From the NCBI RefSeq assembly GCF_010389155.1, contig NC_057762.1, positions 29,076,055 through 29,140,054 of the forward strand: a stretch of DNA of 64,000 nt. The letters are read 5' to 3'. Position 1 is the first letter of the stretch. Each line of letters opens with the position of its first letter. This stretch comes from Erigeron canadensis (lineage: Eukaryota; Streptophyta; Magnoliopsida; Asterales; Asteraceae). A program made the position numbers and the translations under genes. This document shows positions 37,501-45,129 of the stretch, piece after piece. The notes under the pieces are model-generated. The model saw only the letters and a program-made list of their open reading frames with translations, did not search any database and was not told where the DNA came from.

Positions 37501-40421
37501 ATGTAGTAGCATTGGTCTCGGCGCATTGGTCTCGGCCTAGGACCCGACCCATAATGCATTTTTATTACACTATCTTTTATATTTATAAGTAATTTTTTAG
37601 TTTTATAAGTTATATTTTTAATTGTTAGAATAATTACAAATTGATTTATTTCCTATTTTAATTTAATGGTGCTAGAATAAGTATAAATATTAGGGTGAAA
37701 ATATTTATGATCAGTTGATTATTGAGTTATATGAAATTTGACATTTTTGTCATGAAAACCTATATGGTTTTGGTCTTTGATTAATCTTTTGTTCTTGAGT
37801 CATTTGAATGCGTATGAAACTGCACCACTTAGTAATCAGAGCTCAGGTTAATTCAAATGGCTATGCGTGATGAGAACCACTTTTTTACTCGCCGAAAAAG
37901 ACAGCGATGAAATCGTATTCGATTCACAAGATCGCAAGATCCAGGAAACTGACCCAAAAGATGTCATCTGGGATGGGATCATTGGGAAAGAGGAGCATCC
38001 TGAAGACGGCGATAGTTACAAGTTTGAAAAAACCGACTCAAAGGCTTTCAGCCGGGATGAAAACTTCAGGAAGGAGGGGTATCTTGAGAATTGTAACACC
38101 CTCTATCAATCGCTACCCGTGTTTGATGAGTTTAAAGATGAAGAATGGTATTTTTGGACAATCGGTAGTCCATTTGTTAAAAAAGAAAAAATTCTCGACA
38201 ACAAGCTAGTTAGAGATGGAAGACAATCACAATGGGGATAAAATTTTATCTTTGAAGAATGATCGAGTTCGTAATGTGGTGTTGTTAATCAGGGGAAGTA
38301 TTACCTCATACCTTGAATTGTGGGATTTGACTTTGAGTTTTGAAAGAAAATTTCGTGGCTCTCATTTACAATATTCAGATGCAATCTTGAATTTATATAT
38401 CATATTAAATAGAGATGTTATACTCTTGGAAGACAAGTATGCATAATTATGAAGATGGTTCTTTCATGAAAAACTTATTGTGTCGTTAAAATTATTTGGC
38501 TAGTCACATGGTTACTGCAAGTAGTAGTCAATACCAAAATTTTATTTTCAACGAAGAAGAGACGATTCAATTTTCTATTTGATCCAGGTGGTTTTGTTAC
38601 AACGGCAAAACTCGAGGACGAGTTTTTTCCGAAGACGAGGAGAATAATGCAGTACCATTGGTCTCGGCCTGGGACCCGACCTGCAATGCATTTTTATTAC
38701 ACTATATTTTATATTTATAAGTAATGCTTTATTTTATAAGCTATATTTTTAATTGTTAGAATAATTACAAATTAATTTGTTTCCTATTTTAATGGTGCTA
38801 GAATAAGTATAAATATTAGGGTGAAAATGTTTATGATTAGTTGATTATTGAGTTATATGAAATTTGACATTTTTGTCAAGAAAATCTATATTTGATTTTT
38901 AATTAATCTTTTGTTATTGAGTCATTTGAATGCGTATGAAACTGCATCAAAAATATGATGTAGAATAGAACTACAAAAGATGTCATTTTAGATGTATATC
39001 TTTGGTTGTACACGTAATAGTCACTAAGGAAACATATTGAATTATAGAGCTATATATAGAGGCCTACAAGGCTACAAGTACCTAGAGCTCTGATGTCCAT
39101 CTTTCATCATGGCTTGGTACGTTGAATTTTGCATTTTGGAACAGAAGATTTCTAGCTTAGGATAAACTTAAGGTATCATTGGTTCGGGAGCATTATACTA
39201 TGAAATACATAATATTTCTTCGAAAACCCATATATTTCAGTAGCATTGAGCAATAATGGAACCAATAAGGCACATAAAATTACAGAGTTCACATAAATTC
39301 TAAAAAGGCTTAAATGAATTTACACTCCATAAAATTAATTTATAAGGCACGCTAAAATGATATCTTTGCATTGCAGATTTATAATAGAGTAGTGACCGAC
39401 CTAGCTAATGTTTCAAAAAACGGTTTGAAGTAAGCAATTAAACTGTTATCTGGTCGGTATGTCCACATTAACTATAAACAGGTATTTAGTATAACCATCC
39501 TAAGGTCAAATATGTTGGTTTTTCCAGTTGTTGTTGAGTATGAAATCGGTTTTTATATATACTGAAAAAGTTTGTACAACAACAACAGTACTCAATCCTA
39601 GCGGGATATGATATCTAAAAAAAATTCAAAGTTAAATGATGTTATTAATCTTGTCCGAGTTATTTTTGTTGATTTATATAATTAATAATCTTGTGTTTTA
39701 TTGTCAACTCGTTACAATCGATATATCGGTCCAATTATGTACCACATTCAAGAACAATATCCAATTCAACTAAAAAAAAACAGTTAGAGTAATAGAATAT
39801 TATGGGAGTTGCCCCCATCAAAGCAGACTGAAGGTACTATTAAAGATAGTGATCTAATCAGATCAACAGAAAAATCTCTCAACTAAATTTAATTACTGTT
39901 TGAAAATTTTTACCAGAAATTAAACACCATCGGAGCTTGCAAGTTGCAACTTTGATAGTACTCGTACTATACTAGTTGATATATAGACGACCTAGCTACC
40001 TAACAGCTACCATGTGGTATATATTTTCACTTTTCTCCCACTTGTACTTATTATTATATTTCGGAGTATTTTTAAAATAATCATCGTACCTATTCATCAT
40101 ATGTATCTTATCTTAAACTAAAATCCCCATGTTAGTTAATAATTCTGTAGACTAAAATAATTTTATTCATATATACATGCATATAAATATGTAATCATGA
40201 AAAATAAAAAAGAGAGAGATAGAAATTAAAAGGACATACTTGGAGGATGAAAACTCATAAAGTTTTCCCTTTTGAGAGAAAACAATCACAGCAACTTCAG
40301 CATCACAAAGAACAGAAAGCTCACAAGACTTCTTCAAAAGCCCATTTCTTCTCTTAGTAAAAGTCACCTGCCTGCTTGTTGTGTTTTCTATTCTTTTCAG
40401 CTCCACCTTTCCTCTCACCAT
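536..40421 (-). CDS. SOC1-like: MIKC-type MADS-box transcription factor, TM3/SOC1 clade (AGL42-like), 7 coding exons
   Basis: Exons on the minus strand: 40240-40421, 1663-1744, 1489-1550, 1271-1370, 884-925, 742-804, 536-628 (624 nt, 207 residues plus stop). Exon 1 ends with two bases of an Asn codon before GTATGT, and exon 2 supplies the third base after TTTTAG. The 182, 62, 100 and 42 nt exons match the usual SOC1-family sizes. The MADS domain is residues 1-60 (starts [19 protein letters not shown]). The I region is about 61-88, with MQETIERY. The K domain follows, with [11 protein letters not shown] and [28 protein letters not shown] and a terminal VETDLFVGL (SOC1 motif) favour the AGL42/71/72 side of the clade. 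The family consists of nuclear CArG-box-binding proteins controlling flowering or organ ageing; the role here is inferred. The exon 7 acceptor (AAG before CAA, 628) is the only one giving an open in-phase frame that includes the upstream Ser-rich stretch, but its pyrimidine tract is weak. An AG six bases before the ATG (40427-40428) may end a 5' UTR intron. Confidence 0.87.
1745..3735. other. exon 2-proximal part of MADS intron 1
   Basis: Intron DNA with the exon 2 acceptor at its left edge. No gene is seen. Bases about 3160-3205 resemble 33718-33760 (a shared block containing AATTCTGGACCA), and both are followed by related tracts, so about 2950-3735 is probably an old LTR fragment of the family at 33.7-35.4 kb. 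Confidence 0.4.
3741..4334 (-). repeat. LTR of element A (3' LTR in element orientation)
   Basis: 594 bp with TG...CA ends on the minus strand. Aligns along its length with 9017-9613. Confidence 0.85.
4790..7000 (+). pseudogene. broken antisense ORF of element A (gypsy-type 'transposon protein' domain plus coiled coil)
   Basis: Plus-strand fragments, antisense to the element, match the better-kept frame of element B at 24092-26051. [12 protein letters not shown] corresponds to [12 protein letters not shown] in B, SGDWVTV to [17 protein letters not shown] to [10 protein letters not shown], and a late [11 protein letters not shown] to [11 protein letters not shown]. Multiple stops and a 569-bp solo LTR (5208-5776) break it. 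The B copy resembles the plant 'putative gypsy type transposon' domain. Its function is unknown. Confidence 0.6.
5208..5776 (+). mobile_element. solo LTR nested in element A
   Basis: 569 bp starting TGATGATATACC and ending TTTGATTAAACA, the same ends as the LTRs of element A but on the plus strand. CCTGC lies on both sides (5203-5207 and 5777-5781), a perfect 5-bp target duplication. A CTATAAATAG promoter-like box is present at about 5537. Its first third is packed with CGGAGCTC / CCTCCGT palindromic motifs. Confidence 0.88.
7671..8700 (-). pseudogene. gag remnant of element A
   Basis: Minus-strand fragments. The N-terminal part (8256-8612) is Pro/Thr/Arg-rich low-complexity sequence. The later part (7671-7871) has [15 protein letters not shown], the start of the plant Ty3-gypsy capsid domain (compare [14 protein letters not shown] in element B). 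Frameshifts and stops interrupt it. Confidence 0.6.
8554..8661. repeat. 36-bp tandem repeat, three copies, in the element A gag leader
   Basis: Three consecutive units start CCTTGGTC and carry GAGCACGG or TAAGCAC. The period is in frame, and the unit encodes LTPRDQG-type repeats on the minus strand. Confidence 0.8.
9017..9613 (-). repeat. LTR of element A (5' LTR in element orientation)
   Basis: 597 bp, partner of 3741-4334. The adjoining internal side shows the primer-site-like GGCGCCATCC motif on the minus strand. Confidence 0.85.
9619..10175. other. intron DNA between elements A and D
   Basis: No gene seen. Bases about 9940-10090 hold several GACTCGT / GAGTCGA motifs in both orientations, a small cluster of unexplained short palindromes. 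Confidence 0.35.
10559..11632. mobile_element. hAT-like non-autonomous DNA transposon, 1.07 kb
   Basis: Flanked by GGTGCGTC (10551-10558) and GGTCCGTC (11633-11640), an 8-bp target duplication with one mismatch. The uninserted right LTR of D reads GGTCCGTC once. The ends are short inverted repeats, TAAAGGTGGCAAAATG against TAAAGCCGACAAAAATTG. The left end carries repeated GGGTCAAAACGGG motifs. No transposase. Confidence 0.82.
10805..11067. repeat. foldback (MITE-like) palindrome inside the hAT-like element
   Basis: Two arms of about 110-120 bp are inverted copies, for example TTTTCATCCCTTTAAGTTAT on the left and its near complement around 11020-11040. A smaller ACATCCCTCAAAAGGATG core lies between. 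The exact ends and target duplication are unresolved. Confidence 0.6.
11730..12293 (+). repeat. 5' LTR of element C
   Basis: 564 bp with TG...CA ends. Contains a CCTATAAAAGGAGG promoter-like box at about 12000. Pairs with 17639-18201. Confidence 0.88.
12475..16181 (+). pseudogene. decayed pol of element C (protease, RT, RNase H x2, integrase)
   Basis: The protease region (12475-12945) has [11 protein letters not shown] where active elements have a DGGS/DSG-type active site, so the catalytic Asp looks lost. RT (13107-13817) is split by a TAG at about 13344, where Trp is usual, but keeps YVDD at 13650-13661. RNase H 1 lies at about 13980-14400. The second RNase H has [20 protein letters not shown] and VDSQLV (14520-14780). 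Integrase covers about 14900-16181. Its core has VCHNG where DNG is expected, then a stop, then [14 protein letters not shown] and a conserved C-terminal part. Several stops and frame changes exclude a functional polyprotein. Confidence 0.9.
16635..17305 (-). pseudogene. antisense ORF of element C, coiled-coil protein with one frameshift
   Basis: Minus strand, opposite to pol, just before the 3' LTR. The N-terminal part (17305 to about 16980) is basic, then Ser/Gly/Pro-rich, then charged helical. The frame changes near 16980 and continues (16994-16635) as Leu/Glu/Lys-rich coiled coil. Rejoined it would be about 220 residues. I recognise no catalytic domain. Its position matches the antisense frames of A and B. 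Confidence 0.6.
17639..18201 (+). repeat. 3' LTR of element C
   Basis: 563 bp preceded by the GACTGGGGGACT tract and followed by the CTGAT duplication and then the continuation of the D LTR. Confidence 0.88.
18250..19603. mobile_element. Harbinger-like non-autonomous transposon, 1.35 kb
   Basis: Ends GGGGGCGTTTGGTTCGCA and (inverted) GGGGATGTTTGGTTCGCA, with TAA on both sides (18247-18249, 19604-19606). A 3-bp duplication and GGG...GTTTGG ends are typical of PIF/Harbinger MITEs. Subterminal GGAATTGGAATTTGAA repeats lie at both ends. The centre is a trinucleotide (TTA/TAA) tract. It sits in the left LTR of D; the right LTR has the empty site. Confidence 0.82.
18680..19330. repeat. AAT/ATT-rich microsatellite-like tract
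   Basis: Long runs of TAA and TTA trinucleotides in both senses, able to fold on themselves, forming the core of the Harbinger-like element. Confidence 0.85.
19607..20257 (+). repeat. 3' part of the left LTR of element D
   Basis: Collinear with about 30670-31319 of the right LTR (shared TTACACACACATAAAGGTGA and AACCCTAATTAGGTTATTGA). Open frames in both copies are not conserved as protein. The primer site starts one base after its end. Confidence 0.85.
20259..20270 (+). promoter_or_regulatory. primer-binding site of element D
   Basis: TGGTATCAGAGC, complementary to the 3' end of plant initiator-Met tRNA. Confidence 0.85.
20381..22545 (-). mobile_element. Helitron-like element 1 (interrupted)
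   Basis: In minus orientation the 3' end reads GCCGCGCATCGCGCG, a spacer, then CTAG followed by T, the Helitron terminal hairpin and CTRR end. The 5' end resembles element 36276-37315 (ATTAAAACAGT with GGAAT), but its outer border is lost in a (TA)n tract. A shared CCACATAGGAT inverted motif also links the two. A Mutator-like element lies inside. No helicase gene. Confidence 0.7.
20936..22226. mobile_element. Mutator-like foldback element, 1.29 kb
   Basis: GATATATAA is present on both sides (20927-20935, 22227-22235), a perfect 9-bp target duplication. The ends GGGTTATTTACTGAAATGG are inverted copies, and the inversion continues for several hundred bases per arm. Each arm is itself palindromic (CATATTACTGGTTTCAT against its complement 130 bases later). 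AAT runs occur in the centre. No coding capacity. Confidence 0.88.
22544..22584. repeat. (TA)n microsatellite
   Basis: About 41 bases of uninterrupted TA at the lost 5' border of Helitron 1. Confidence 0.95.
23127..23579 (-). repeat. LTR of element B (3' LTR in element orientation)
   Basis: 453 bp. Compared with the right LTR it has lost bases near its outer TGAC end. Confidence 0.83.
24092..26051 (+). pseudogene. antisense ORF of element B, gypsy-type transposon domain followed by coiled coil
   Basis: Segments 24092-24340, 24381-24785, 24939-25274, 25345-25614 and 25623-26051. Some GT...AG-like gaps lie between them, for example GTAAGT at 24767 and GTATAT at about 25191, so an intron-containing gene is possible. 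The first two hold the domain annotated in plants as putative gypsy-type transposon protein, with [36 protein letters not shown] and [14 protein letters not shown] low-complexity acidic then KKRK stretch follows, then a Leu/Glu-rich coiled coil and a C-terminal block ([18 protein letters not shown]). It is opposite to the element's gag. In-frame stops near 24340 and 24375 and a frame change near 25600 suggest decay. Function unknown. Confidence 0.65.
26904..28654 (-). pseudogene. gag remnant of element B with capsid domain and zinc knuckle
   Basis: Minus strand. The N-terminal part (28654-28457) is Ser/Thr/Pro-rich. The capsid domain (27901-27593) has [21 protein letters not shown] and [10 protein letters not shown], the plant Ty3-gypsy retrotransposon gag pattern. 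At 27177-27220 is [14 protein letters not shown], the C-x2-H-x4-H-x4-C knuckle form of these gags. Frameshifts and stops separate the pieces. The frame stops before any protease. Confidence 0.75.
28733..29174 (-). repeat. LTR of element B (5' LTR in element orientation)
   Basis: 442 bp. The adjoining bases 28713-28732 are the primer site in minus orientation. Confidence 0.85.
29180..30345. other. interior of element D, non-coding
   Basis: No conserved frame. Contains C-rich and GTCGTCC motifs around 29760-29940 and a short TTCATTAATATG tract, none of which I can assign. Confidence 0.4.
30346..31319 (+). repeat. right LTR of element D, 5'-truncated
   Basis: Collinear with the reassembled left LTR from 10372 on and shows every insertion site empty: GGTCCGTC, CCTGGTCTAAT and CCTTAAGTTAA. 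Contains CTATATAAAC as a likely LTR promoter box. About 200 bases present at the left LTR start (10176-10371) are absent. Confidence 0.82.
31320..31956. other. AT-rich DNA before the copia remnant
   Basis: No gene. The last 160-200 bases before 31957 are presumably the LTR of the copia element (TTGGGGACAACG at about 31786), but no second copy was found. Confidence 0.35.
31957..33350 (+). pseudogene. Ty1-copia gag-protease remnant
   Basis: Starts with GGTATAAGAGCCAGG, a mutated initiator-Met primer site. The gag-like part includes [20 protein letters not shown] knuckle [14 protein letters not shown] (about 32900-32945) is followed by [12 protein letters not shown], a protease start with DSS in place of DSG. 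After a frame change come [15 protein letters not shown] and MRVVPELDT. No integrase or reverse transcriptase follows. Confidence 0.75.
33700..35353 (-). mobile_element. long LTR, probably solo, of chromovirus type
   Basis: In minus orientation it begins TGTAACACCCCGC at 35353, the usual start of plant chromovirus (Tekay/Del-like) LTRs. The other border is uncertain, about 33700-33720. No gag or pol was found next to it. About 40 bases near 33718 also occur at 3164, a second fragment of the family. Confidence 0.55.
35354..35912. other. intron DNA, unassigned
   Basis: No gene or transposon end recognised. Confidence 0.3.
35913..35945 (-). mobile_element. Helitron-like 3' terminus
   Basis: Minus strand: CCGCATTGCACGGATACTG then TGCTAG followed by T, a hairpin plus CTAG end. 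The 5' end is not located; it may abut the Helitron at 36276. Confidence 0.5.
36276..37315 (+). mobile_element. Helitron-like element 2, 1.04 kb
   Basis: A then TCTATATATATATTAAAAC at the 5' end. The 3' end has the imperfect hairpin CCGCGCATCGCACGG, GGTAAAATAT, then CTAG followed by T. Insertion between A and T with no duplication is the Helitron signature. Related to element 1 (20381-22545). No helicase gene. Confidence 0.75.
37502..38951 (+). mobile_element. miniature LTR element (TRIM-like), 1.45 kb
   Basis: Direct repeats of about 300-330 bp, 37502-37829 and about 38650-38949, share CATTGGTCTCGGCC and GTCATTTGAATGCGTATGAA. Between them are TAATCAGAGCTC (initiator-Met primer-site-like, right after the left repeat), an open frame, and GACGAGGAGAA as a purine tract before the right repeat. 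AATATGATGTAG occurs at 37495-37506 and 38952-38963. This 12-bp match is longer than a normal 5-bp duplication, so the exact borders are unsettled. Confidence 0.72.
37867..38241 (+). CDS. open frame inside the miniature LTR element, unknown
   Basis: 124 codons, strongly charged (Asp/Glu/Lys), with repeated [20 protein letters not shown] segments and a C-terminal [13 protein letters not shown]. No family recognised. It starts about 35 bases after the primer site, where gag would start, so it may be a relic or a captured host fragment. Confidence 0.35.
   Translation: MMRTTFLLAEKDSDEIVFDSQDRKIQETDPKDVIWDGIIGKEEHPEDGDSYKFEKTDSKAFSRDENFRKEGYLENCNTLYQSLPVFDEFKDEEWYFWTIGSPFVKKEKILDNKLVRDGRQSQWG
38964..40239. 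other. exon 1-proximal part of MADS intron 1
   Basis: AT-rich single-copy-looking DNA ending with the exon 1 donor GTATGT (minus strand). No transposon ends seen. In SOC1-like genes intron 1 often carries regulatory sites; I cannot name one here. Confidence 0.4.
40240..40421 (-). CDS. SOC1-like: exon 1 of the MADS gene: complete MADS DNA-binding domain
   Basis: Encodes residues 1-60 and two bases of codon 61. It shows the conserved [29 protein letters not shown] and GKLYEFSS blocks. An in-frame ATG lies farther upstream, but homology places the start at 40421. No I- or K-domain exon is seen within the next 38 kb of the minus strand until 1744. Confidence 0.9.
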
Positions 40422-40489
40422 AATTCCTGCACACACCCACCCACACAAAAACTTGATTTAAGTTCAAGATTTGGCCGGGCGGGCAAAGA

Positions 40490-40505
40490 AATATATATAT
40501 ATAGT
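40490..40505 (-). promoter_or_regulatory. possible TATA box of the MADS gene
   Basis: CTATATATATATATTTC on the minus strand, about 70-85 bases upstream of the ATG. If a 5' UTR intron exists the real promoter would be farther upstream. Confidence 0.3.
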
Positions 40506-41198
40506 GGAACTTTAATTACCAAGTTTGAGCAAGAAACCAACACAAAAAACTTAATTAAGTTCGAGATTTGGGCAAAGAACAAAGAGAAACCCTAGAGAAG
40601 CAGTTGAAAGAGCATGTTCTTGCAAGTCTTTAGATGATCTAAACGCAATTTATAGGGTAGAAAAAGAGGGAATGAATTAAGGATTCTTTTTTTTTGATTT
40701 TTTGTTTTGAAGGATCTCTGTACGGGTGGTCTCTTTAGATTTAGACCACAAATCCAGTTGGCTTTCCTTATTCGATCATCACCTATCTTGTATTCCCTTT
40801 GTCTCTATGGCACACAAACAAGGAAAGACGCATAAAAAAGTCAAACCAATTGCAATAAAATCAAGTTTTTAATATAAATAATACAGCCCTAGTTTTATCT
40901 TATTTTGGTATACACCCAGGAAATATTACTTAAAATATTACAACATAGTACTATGCTCATTCTATTTCAAATTTGGTATATACATATTTCATTTTCTTTC
41001 ACTTTTTAACATTATTTATAGGTATCGATTATTAGTGAATCACTTACGATACTTTGTTAGTTTTTTTGGAAACATTTTTTTTTTTTGGATACTCCTTTAG
41101 TTATAATAATCATACAAAATGAGATAAGGTTTTGATAGGGCTTGGATTCACTGAGAACACTCGGTCGTTAATGTTGATCATCACCATTCAGCGAGTCC
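40506..41198. other. upstream region of the MADS gene
   Basis: Intergenic 5' flank with poly-pyrimidine and AT tracts. No other gene seen. Confidence 0.4.
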
Positions 41199-41500
41199 AT
41201 TTTTCTTTCTTTTTTTTTTTTGAAAGGTGAATTTTGTTACTAACATCGTGTCGTGATTCGACAACGGCAGATCTAGCATACGTTGTCTTAATCGGGTCCC
41301 AACTAGAGAGCTCTCTCGAATTAGAAATGTCTATTTCAAATGCCCAATGGGGAAAAACTCCTACTAATTCGTCCGAAGGCACGACTTGAACCTGGGTATA
41401 CCCAAGCCAAGCCCTCATAAAGAAACTTTATTCTTATGTCCCCCAAAAGGCACACAATACCCCATGCAAAGGAGATGATCCTTCAACCATTGAGCGAGTC
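41199..41500 (-). mobile_element. SINE-like element
   Basis: On the minus strand it starts GACTCGCTCAATGGTTGAAG (A-box-like). GGTTCAAGTC (B-box-like) lies about 100 bases later. It ends in an A-rich tail (41210-41221 as T on the plus strand). The order and spacing fit a tRNA-derived SINE. A second A-box-like GACTCGCTGAATGGT lies just past the tail. Confidence 0.5.
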
Positions 41501-44500
41501 AACTTCTGACATATCATTTCATCCTTATCCTTATGAAAGTCAAAGGCGGGAAGGATTTCAAATGATAAGAAGACAAATAGGCATATAGCAGTGTTACAAA
41601 TGTCATGTGACTCGATTATATCTTTCATGGCAAAGTTAACCGTTAAAAATAAAGAAGACATTTTCTTTTATGCCGAAAATGGAAAAGAAGACAAGAAGTG
41701 TCAGTTGCAGATTGTCATAGTCAATTGCAAATCGACAGTGTCATGTCAACATACAGATTTCAATTCTGTTATCCTATTTATCAAACTTTTAGAGTCTTAT
41801 ATATTCACTCTTCTTTCATTTAAAAATCTTTAAACTTTAAAAAAACACTAAACTTATTAAAAGATTTTTTCGAATTGTGCTATTTTGTAATAGTTATAAA
41901 CAACTAGATTAACAAGATTTATGAGTTGTCGTGGGAAGAAGCTTAAAATCAGGAGGAAGGAGGAATTAAACAGGATTTACCAAGAATCAATTCCTATAGT
42001 AAGAACTCTACAATAATAAAAACTCATTTCATTTATTCGTAGTTAAGATAGTGATTGTAATAGAAGTTGAGGTAATATTATGGCAAGGTAGAACTATGGA
42101 ATCTTATGAGAATTTCGCTTAATTGTTAATGAATACTTTGAGAAAGAACTCGTTTTGTGGGAAAAAAATTCTATTTAATAGATGTAATATTTCGTCAAAC
42201 CCAACCCAACCCGTTATTGAATACGGGGAAAATTTTTTTGCCCAAACTAAATTTGACATACGTGATTTTTGTTCTTAGATCCGCCACTGAACTTATATAT
42301 AATATAAAGTAAAGAGTACACAAAACAAATAAAAAGGTTAAAGCACAAAATAAAACATATATCTACTATCTATAATCTTTTCTATGTCTTATTAAGCATT
42401 TTGGATTTTTAATTATGGTATGTCTTAAGAAATGAATTATATTTTTTTTCCTAAAAAAACCCCTTTCAACATATTTATGGTCTCAAAATGTCCCTCCACA
42501 CACTACAACACTAAATTACTATATCTACCCTTATAATAAATTGGCACACCTAAAACAAAATTCTGCCGCAACGTGCGGGTATTATGTTTGTCCCTTATAA
42601 AACAAACTGACATATCTATTTTAGGAAATTCAACACTTTTTTCAATATCCCCAAACTACCCCTAAATAACCCTAACAAATATATATTTAAAATGGTTAAT
42701 TTTTTCACCTTATTATTTTTTACATCTAATCACCGATTTATATTTTGAATGATAATCACGGTTAAATGTCTTATCACCGCATCTCATGAAAGTAAATTAA
42801 CTAAACAACTTGAATTCCCGTTATAGCATTACAAATCATTGTTACTACAACGCGCAGGACCTTCTAGTTCAAATTAAATGACAATTAACATGTGAACATA
42901 TCCCTTTCTTCACTCTAAGAAAAATCCAAAATAAAAATAAAAAATCGTGTACTTAACCTCGTCGCCAAGTTAGGAACACCAAGAAACCAATAATCATAGC
43001 TGAAGAAATTATATTATTGTTATTCAACTATATATATACGGATGCCAGATTCTTTCATTTGATAGAGTGTATTCATCTTAATTCAAAATTAAAATATCTC
43101 AAAAAAGAAGAAGAAGAAAATACTACTACTACTACTACAAACGAAGAAGAAGGTTCATGATCTGACTTGTGGAGAATTAATATGATTTTAATCATGGCCG
43201 GATATCTTAAATAGTTGTTATTTGCAAACTATACTATATTTTATTGTAAAAACTAGTTTACAGCTATACAGAGTGGTTTGAACAAGTCAAAATGCTTGTA
43301 GCATGAGATAATTATATTATAATACTCTAATATATTTGTGGCTGAGATGTAACATAACTTGATCAATCATATCATCGTACCATGTCATATCAGAGATTAT
43401 GACGTGTCATCTTTATATTTGCGGAGTGCTTTCCAAGTCTACAGATCATCACACTCCATAGTGTGTCAGTATATATCACGTCCAGTAAATATCACGTCCA
43501 TTATTACTCCCGTATGGGTAACTCATGCTATCCTGTTTATAAATAAATGAGAAAATACTAGTGGGTTTGGGCCATGCGCTTTCATTGCGATAGTATACTT
43601 CATACATAGAGCTTATATGATTTTTCTTTTTGTTATCTGTTTTCCTTTTTTCTATTTTTTTTTTTTTTCATAATTAGGCCATTTCCAATCTCTCAATAAT
43701 TTAGTCAAATGTGGCCCAATAATAGACCTCGTAAACAAGTTGGACCAATTAATATGAAGAGTGTAGCCACAACCTCGTGGATTTTAAAAGTCATGTATGA
43801 TAGTATAAACCAGCCAACTTTACGCGGGCTTTAACTGTTCCGTCGAAAAAGTTACATTATTTTGCGTTGAACTCTTAATAGCCTAATTAAAAATGATTAT
43901 GTTATTGATAAATTTGTTTCAATTATATAGATTTATTCGAGGGCATTAGGTTACTTCAACGCATTACGGAATTTCAATTTTGTGGTTAGACTTTGTTATT
44001 GATGATTTATCGTTATAAATGTTAGTTAAAAATTAACATATGAAGTACATATTTGCTCAAAGTCAAAACTACAAATGATTACAAAAGTTTATATTAACTA
44101 CATATATTTTATATGTGCAATAACCCAAAAATCAAAAATGAAAGAAAAAATTTTTTAAATGAAAGTTTTTAATCGTAATATATTAGTTAAAAATACCAAA
44201 TAAACAAAAAAAAAAAGTGTGCGACAGACTAAATAGTGGTACATAATGGTTCGTAATATCGCGACGAAAAAGTTGCAATACATTAGTTGAAAACCCAAAA
44301 GGAAAAAAGTGTGAAGAAAAACCAATATGCAACCCGTATTTAAACACCCAAACGAAATGCAATGTGGTAAAGAATCTTTTTAAAAAAATAAGTAAGCTAG
44401 CAGGCAGCTGTGCAGCTACCTGTCAGCCTGTTTTACTGTTCATCACTCCAATCCTCTTAATAGAGTATGTAATTGGGGCCTTCAGCTAAAAAAATATACG

Positions 44501-44950
44501 TAAATATTTAAAAAAACATAAATTTAAAATAAGAAATTACTTGTAAGTATCAAAGAGATGTGATTTTTTGATAGCGAACATGATTATATAAAACTCAAAT
44601 ATAACTTTAAAAATGACAAATTTAATTAAGATGAGGGAATCAAAACCAAAAAAAAAACTTGAAAGTATGAGTCCATTACCTCAAACTTCAAAGAAGTGGA
44701 ATAAAAAAGGATTCAAAATTGAAATAATTCTGCCGATGGAAAATTAACATGTGTATATACCCTAGATATTTTTTTTTAGGATAAGATGATTTTACTTTGC
44801 AAAACAAGTGTGTCGATATAGAACATAAAAGTATGTGCCCAATATTTATTTAATTTTATAGGAAAATATGTTTTTACTTTGGACTTAAACATATGATATT
44901 TCACAAATGCAAAATTAAGTTTATTTTATCTATATATATATATATATATT
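41501..44950. other. intergenic DNA, AT-rich, transposon scraps
   Basis: No gene. Contains Helitron-like ends (CAACGCGCAGGACCTT then CTAG followed by T, ending 42867; another CCGCAACGTGCGGG hairpin at about 42564; a possible minus-strand CTAG end at 43559) and short AAG and TAC repeats near 43100-43138. Confidence 0.4.
42842..42867 (+). mobile_element. Helitron-like 3' terminus
   Basis: Short CG-rich stem, then CTTCTAG and T. The 5' end is not located; the element probably starts near 42290. Confidence 0.45.
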
Positions 44951-45129
44951 GAGAAATGATTAATCCTCCTAACAAAATAGCCTAAAAAACCTCCTAACTA
45001 TTAGATAATGACATGTGGAAAAATCAGGTGGCAAAATTAGGAAAGAGAATTAATGGATATCACATGTCACTTTCTTATAGTATTAGGAGGATTTTTAAGT
45101 CATTCTGTTAAGAAGATTTATCATTTTTC
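44951..45129. mobile_element. MITE, 179 bp foldback
   Basis: GAGAAATGATTAATCCTCCT at the left and the inverted GAAAAATGATAAATCTTCTT at the right. The arms match for about 70 bases around an inverted ATGACATGTGG core. TATATAT-type flanks hide the target duplication. Confidence 0.65.

Noticed and set aside
536..40421. The possibility that 40240-40421 and 536-1744 are from two different MADS genes
   Set aside because: Same strand, split Asn codon completed exactly, complementary domains, and no other MADS or K-box exons between. One gene is the simpler reading, pending cDNA.
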